NCBI GenBank assembly: GCA_964058845.1
Contig: CAXKVR010000808.1
Coordinates: forward strand, 1 to 21,986
From: Carex sylvatica
Lineage: Eukaryota; Streptophyta; Magnoliopsida; Poales; Cyperaceae
DNA length: 21,986 bases
Direction: 5' to 3'
Position numbers and translations under genes: made by a program. Positions 17,454 to 21,986 of the stretch are shown here, one piece after another. Below the pieces are notes generated by a model. That model was not told the origin of the DNA. It was given only the letters and a program-made list of their open reading frames with translations, and made no database searches. Position 1 is the first letter of the stretch. Each line of letters begins with the position of its first letter.

Positions 17454-17674
17454 CATACACATTTTTAGAGATTTTTTTTTTTTTCATCGTCGTCCACATT
17501 TTTCACGATCTATGATGAATTTTGCGAATATAAAATTACGAACGTATTCTACACAATTTTATCTTTCAAATGAGATCTATGATGACATACTTTCGGGTTT
17601 ATCGTCACACAAGTATTTATATCTCATCGTGCAAATATTTATACCTATACTTGTAAGTATTTATCCTCAATCGT
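17454..17674 (+). repeat. dispersed repeat, copy A
   Basis: Starts CATACACATTTTTAGAG, then a T-run, then TCGTCCACATTTTTCACG, and ends with several AAGTATTTATA motifs and TCAATCGT. It matches copy B (17869-18096) in direct orientation and copy C (19085-19230) in inverted orientation. Confidence 0.85.
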
Positions 17675-17868
17675 GTTTAACTTTCATAAACTAACTAGTT
17701 TAATTAAATTTATTCAAAACACTGTGATCTTTCAAGTTTAATTAAATTCATAGGTATAAATACTTGGAAGATAATAAATTATTACTTGCAAACTAAGATA
17801 TTAATACTTGCATGTCTAAATTGATACGACTATATGGGGGGCAACTCAAACTACATGGGAAAAAAAAT

Positions 17869-18096
17869 CATACATGTTTTTAGAGGTGGATTTTTTTTTC
17901 TTTTTTCAATGTTGTTCACATTTCTCACGATCTATGAGGAATTTTGCGAATCTAAAATCACGAACGTATTCTACGCAATTTTATATTTCAAATGAGATTC
18001 ATGATGACATACTTTCGGGCTCATCGTCATACAAGTATTTATATCTCATCGTGCAAGTATTTATATCTATACTTGTAAGTATTTATCTCCAATCGT
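17869..18096 (+). repeat. dispersed repeat, copy B
   Basis: Same order of segments as copy A with scattered substitutions. Shared landmarks include AATTTTGCGAAT, CGAACGTATTCTAC, TTTCAAATGAGAT and GATGACATACTTTCGGG. Confidence 0.85.
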
Positions 18097-18214
18097 AGAT
18101 CTCGCATCTCTGCATCAACCTTCTCCAATCGTCCATGCGTCAACATTTCTCTAACAAAAATAGTTGACCACATAGATATAAATACTTTAGTGCATAGGTA
18201 TAAATACTTGTAAT

Positions 18215-19009
18215 TAGGGCTGAAAACGGAGCCGGATAATCCGCTCTGAATTCGGACTAGATCCGTATTCGAATCTAAACAGAGCGGATATTTGGCGGAG
18301 CAGATTCGAATATTTATTCAGCAGTGTGAACAGTTTCGAATTTCGAATTTGGATAAATTTTTTTAGAAGAAAACAGAGCGGATATCCGAACTATCCGACA
18401 CCCGCGAACTGTATTATATCATACTACGCTCCGGACTGGGACTTGTTATAATCGTGTCAAACTCAATTAAATGTTTATTGTGGGACTTAAAAATTGAGCT
18501 CCGGACGGACCAGACAGCGCTGACGCAGGCATGTGAGAGAGTCTGAGACTGTTGCAAACTTGCAGCTAATTACTCCCTTAAACTTCCTATCTTCTGTGGC
18601 GAATACAATGCATAAGGCAATCCAAAAAAATATGAACTTTGATATACCTGCTATTTAATAACCCATAAAGTCAATTTAATAGAAAATTCCAACAAAAAAT
18701 GCAGTGATTGGAATAGAAAAAATAAGTTCGAACACCTACGTCTTACTATTTTTTATGATTTATTTTTCTTATTTTCTTAATTAATATTTGAATTTTAAAG
18801 TTTATAATTTAATTATCCGACAATTATTCATTTTGTATCTGTATTCGAATTCGTATCCATAAATTATCCGATCCGTATCCGTATCCGTTTAAGGCGAATT
18901 TGATTTTGAATTTTGATATCCGTTTACTATCCGTATCCGCTCATTATCCGACGGATGTGGATATAGTATCAGCATTATCCGCTTCGTATTCGCTCCGTTT
19001 TCACCCCTA
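18215..19009. mobile_element. non-autonomous hAT element, 795 bp
   Basis: The ends are inverted repeats of 18 bp, TAGGGSTGAAAACGGAGC (18215-18232 and the complement of 18992-19009), with one mismatch. Outside them is a perfect 8-bp duplication CTTGTAAT (18207-18214 and 19010-19017), the size typical of hAT elements. Both subterminal regions are rich in CGGAT/ATCCG (for example 18285-18300, 18375-18400 and 18840-18990), as expected for transposase-binding clusters. No transposase or other open frame is inside, so movement would need a related transposase in trans. Confidence 0.9.
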
Positions 19010-19084
19010 CTTGTAATACTTAATATTAATACTTATAAATGTCAGCAGTGTCATATGTATAAAATACTATGTATAAATACTTAA

Positions 19085-19230
19085 ATGACGAGGTATAAAT
19101 ACTTGTGTGACGACGAGCTCGAAAGTATATTATCATGGATCTCATTTGAAAGATAAAATTGCGTAGAAGACGTTCGTAATTTTAGATTCGCAAAATTCCT
19201 TATAGATCATGAGAAATGTGGACGAGATTG
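19085..19230 (-). repeat. dispersed repeat, copy C (inverted)
   Basis: The reverse complement contains TCGTCCACATTTCTCATG, AATTTTGCGAATCTAAAAT, CGAACGTCTTCTACGC and CACACAAGTATTTATACC, aligning to copies A and B. With A or B it could form a hairpin. The unit's outer limits are uncertain. Confidence 0.8.
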
Positions 19231-19655
19231 AATAAATAAAATTCGAGGGATAATGGAGGAATGAGAGTGGAGGGACAATTATCAGGAATTTTTTTGATAA
19301 ACCATAATTAAAAAAATAATTTTTACTAATCCAGCATGATTGCTGCTTTTTTTTTCAAAAACCAGAAGAACCGGAGGGCTCCTCCGGTGCCAACGTAATT
19401 CTTTTCTCAAGATCGGAGGAGCCCTCCGGTCCCTCTATTTTATTTCAATTTCCACCTTTCACCTATTAAACGGTGCAGTCAACTGTGTAACGATTTTTTT
19501 TTTCTTTTTTCTTTTCACTATTTATTTCCTTTCCTTCCGGTCTCACCAATTATTATACTTGTCGGTGGGTACTGTGCAGTCACTTTATTTTTCTTTTTTT
19601 ATAAATCCTCTTCTCTCTGTCCAACTCAAACATAAACTTAGAAAATTTAAATTTT
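19231..19655. other. AT-rich region left of the MuDR-type gene, with one GC hairpin
   Basis: Apart from the inverted repeat listed separately, it contains pyrimidine-rich leader-like sequence (19490-19625). A frame of 111 codons (19340-19675, +) is an artefact of T-rich DNA (runs of Phe, Leu and Ser). No TIR or target duplication of the MuDR-type element could be fixed here. Confidence 0.45.
19371..19429. repeat. perfect 16-bp GC-rich inverted repeat
   Basis: CCGGAGGGCTCCTCCG (19371-19386) and its exact reverse complement (19414-19429) are separated by 27 bases. Each arm is itself nearly palindromic. It stands out in otherwise AT-rich DNA. Confidence 0.85.
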
Positions 19656-19820
19656 TTCTTCTCCGTCATTTTTAGCTGATAATCAAGCTCCAGCGAAAAA
19701 TTATGTTTTTACAGATTGGCATCTTCATTGTGTTGGTAGATTTTATCTAAAGATTGTAGTAAGTTTTTTTTTCAATTACTATCATATTTTAAGTTGTAAA
19801 ATTAAAAATGATATCAACAG
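19656..19820 (+). repeat. first copy of a duplicated leader block of the MuDR-type element
   Basis: Landmarks TTCTTCTCCGTCATTTT, AATCAAGCTC, ATTGTGTTGGTAG, TCTAAAGATTGTAGTAAGTT and GTTGTAAAATTAAAAATGAT occur in the same order at 20532-20714. This copy has no transposase start after it. Confidence 0.85.
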
Positions 19821-20081
19821 TTGATTTTAACAATTTATAAAATCAAGTTCAGTTACTCTGCCAAAATCCTACACCCGTAGATTAATTTGAAACCAAATGA
19901 CCTATATTTATTTATATATTTAATATATATATTTTTAATATAAAATCTCTGTTTCACATATAAAGTTTGTTGCATGAGATATTTTCCTTCTTTGTACTAA
20001 ATGCCAAAGAAACATAAATAGTGAAATATATCATTATAGAACAAAATAATGAACGAACACTGACCTCTTTGAAATTATTTT

Positions 20082-20242
20082 TTTAGTGTAGATGAATGTA
20101 GTAATTGTGGAATGATTTATTTAGTTGCATGATTTATGTAGATGCATTGTTTATGTGCATGTACTTTTTTTTAGTGTAGATGCATGTAGTATTTTTTAAT
20201 TATTTATTTATGGTTTATGTAGATGCATTGTTTATTTCATGG
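20082..20242 (+). repeat. two imperfect about 80-bp tandem units between the leader copies
   Basis: TTTTAGTGTAGATGNATGTAG and, later in each unit, TTTATGTAGATGCATTGTTT appear twice (units from about 20082 and 20165). AT-rich, no coding content. Confidence 0.7.
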
Positions 20243-20531
20243 CGAGGCTGATATCAAAACAACAGAATTTTTTATTGACACAAAGATTATTAATATTTTG
20301 TAGTGGATGGACAATATAATATTGCCCTTTTATAAGCAATTACTTCTGTTGGTACTCTAATTAGTAAGCTTTAAATTCAGACCGTGGGAACCATCCGGTC
20401 TCTCTATTTTTTTTATTCTGACTGAACCCACCGGCTCTATATTTTTCCTCCTAATATTATTGTTTTCATCATTTATTTTCTCCTAATATAAATATTCATC
20501 TTCTTCCTTCCTCCAACAGACTATTAATTTC

Positions 20532-20714
20532 TTCTTCTCCGTCATTTTCACAATTTTCAGCTAAAAATCAAGCTCTATCAAAATATTGTATTTTTACAGA
20601 TCAGCCTCTGCATTGTGTTGGTAGCTTTCATCTAAAGATTGTAGTAAGTTTATTTTTTCAATTACGATCATATTTTAGGTTGTAAAATTAAAAATGATAT
20701 AGATGATTGATTGT
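20532..20714 (+). repeat. second copy of the leader block, directly upstream of the transposase start
   Basis: Matches 19656-19820 with scattered changes and ends about 20 bases before the ATG at 20735, so it is probably the genuine 5' leader of the transposase gene. Weaker resemblance extends further upstream in both copies (CCGGTCNCTCTATTTT near 19427 and 20395). Confidence 0.8.
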
Positions 20715-20734
20715 AAATTTTTTTTGTTCAAATA

Positions 20735-21986
20735 ATGTCTCAAGTAATAATAAATGTTTATTATGGACGCGAAATTTCAGATGCACCGACCTGCACATTT
20801 CCTGTTACAAATTTAACGAGTCTTGATGAGCTAAGAAAACATATATATGTTAGCATTCATTTTCTCCCTAACCAATTCGATCTGACAATCAAGGCTCGTT
20901 TGAACACAGCACCACCTGGCTCAGCAGAAAAATACCAGTTATTTAGCGTAGACGAGGAAACGATATGGCACATGATGCTTGAATATGCCACTCCGGTACT
21001 TAATTTAAATTTTTTTGATTTAATGGTTGAGTAAGTACCAGTTGTTAGTCAGACCAATTATGACCCATATCCGGGTAGTGTACCTGGAAGTAGCAGAGAC
21101 ACAACGGTGTCTGATTCACCCATATATTGTGATGACCTACCCGAAATATCGATAACGGATGATTTGGAAACTCATTTTGATGAACTGAATAATAATACTA
21201 GCTCAGACACAAACTCTAGTTCTGACACAAACTCTGACCTTGGTGGCTCAGCTGTCGGGAAAGATGATATGGCTGAAATGGAGGATCAAATTAGAATACA
21301 AGATGTAATGAAGGAGTGAATAAATTCTATTCCCTTTATTAATCGAGGATTGCGGCATCCTTTTCCAGCATTTAATGATGATGTGTCGATGCCGTACAAG
21401 GATGAAGCATTTTTTGGTTATCCACTGAAAATTGACGGTCAATTTTCAGTGGGACAGATGTTTGAATCCAAAACCGATCTTAAATCCCAGTTGGGTGGAT
21501 TTGCCCTAGATCATAACTTAGAATTACAACAAAAATATACCAATCGTACTGGCTATATAGTTATATGTAGAGCAGAGGGGTGTCCATGGAGGTTATATGC
21601 AAAAACCACTGAGACGGGAAATTGAACAATTGCAACAAACCCATACGAGCACAATTGTTACAGTATTGCTTGTAAAGTAGACAGTCGTCAGATGACTGCC
21701 AGGATGATTGCAGATATAATCAAACCTGGTCTATAGGAGGACCTGGAGATGTCAATTAAAGCATGTCGATTTACAGTTAGAAATGCATACAAAATGGTTC
21801 AGCCTTCATATAACAAGATTTGGAGAGGAAGGGAGTTGGCTATTGCTGATTTATTTGGTTCTTGGGAAAAAGCATACGAACTGCTACCTTCTCTGCTCCG
21901 TGCAATCCAGATGTCTACCCCAGGCACAAAATACATAATTGAGCACGAACCATCTACGCGTATGGGCGTCCATATTTTCACCCGTG
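20735..21986 (+). pseudogene. MuDR-type (MURA) transposase, 5' part, with four in-frame stops
   Basis: One frame runs from the ATG at 20735 to the window end without a frameshift. It is interrupted by TAA (21032-21034), TGA (21317-21319), TGA (21623-21625, where the family has Trp) and TAG (21734-21736). The first 100 residues (IINVYYGREIS...DEETIWHMMLEY) resemble the PB1-like N-terminal domain of plant MuDR transposases. An acidic Ser/Asp/Asn-rich spacer follows. Then comes the MULE DNA-binding domain (about 21440-21660: VGQMFESKTDLKSQL, FALDHNLEL, CRAEGCPWRLYA, and EHNC), giving the C-x4-C...H-x-C zinc site, and then the region before the catalytic core (NKIWRGRELAIADLFGSWEK, ELLPSLLRAI). 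The DDE domain lies beyond the window. This element is unrelated by sequence to the MULE at 10173-15116. Confidence 0.9.

Noticed and set aside
17512..18098. Short open frames of 60-74 codons preserved in repeat copies A and B (and readable in C)
   Set aside because: The encoded strings look alike because the DNA repeats are alike. Most differences between copies change the amino acid (for example Leu/Ser, Tyr/His, Ile/Leu), so there is no sign of protein-level constraint.
17454..19300. Attempt to define copies A and C as terminal repeats of one MULE with a 9-bp duplication
   Set aside because: Homology fades gradually at the outer edges and no exact flanking duplication could be found, so only repeats are reported.
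19340..19675. 111-codon frame on the plus strand
   Set aside because: Low-complexity Phe/Leu/Ser-rich translation of T-rich DNA that overlaps the hairpin and the duplicated leader. No domain or homologue-like motif.

Overview
This window is nuclear DNA of a flowering plant. It is AT-rich and intron-bearing, carries one plant-specific PHLOEM PROTEIN 2-type gene, and is otherwise filled with plant transposon families (Ty1/copia LTR retrotransposons, a LINE scrap, Mutator-like elements, a hAT element). The AT-richness leans towards a dicot, but the species cannot be named from the sequence. I saw no tRNA, rRNA, CRISPR or bacterial-type genes.

Layout. 1-3081 (+): decayed 3' part of a copia element (copy 1), cut by the window edge, with seven premature TGA codons and one frameshift. 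3700-4010 (-): scrap of a LINE zinc-binding reverse-transcriptase tail. 4272-9093 (-): structurally complete copia element (copy 2), with two 164-bp LTRs differing at one base, a perfect 5-bp target duplication (TTAAC), a primer-binding site, a polypurine tract and one open 1349-codon Gag-Pol frame whose Gag part is abnormally short. 10173-15116: a Mutator-like element with about 136-bp terminal inverted repeats and a perfect 9-bp target duplication (TTTATATAA). A third, 5'-truncated and much-broken copia element (copy 3, 10804-13668, -) is nested inside it, together with a degenerate scrap resembling the N-terminus of a FAR1-type transposase. 15725-16690 (-): the only host gene that looks intact, a three-exon PP2-A9/A10-like lectin-domain gene of 173 codons. 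17454-19230: three copies of a dispersed repeat (two direct, one inverted), with a 795-bp non-autonomous hAT element (8-bp duplication CTTGTAAT) between the second and third. 19371-21986: a MuDR-type element whose leader is partly duplicated and whose transposase frame (20735 to the window end, +) is interrupted by four stops.

How the parts relate. Copies 1 and 2 lie tail to tail and form an inverted repeat of about 3 kb per arm. Copy 3 belongs to the same broad copia lineage but has a different LTR and is older. The integrase-to-reverse-transcriptase linker carries a different tandem peptide repeat in copies 2 and 3. The PP2-like gene lies only about 600 bases from the Mutator-like element.

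I found no wholly new system. The strongest observations are the fully delimited elements with exact target duplications, the Gag-shortened but otherwise intact copia element, its structured leader, and the linker repeats.
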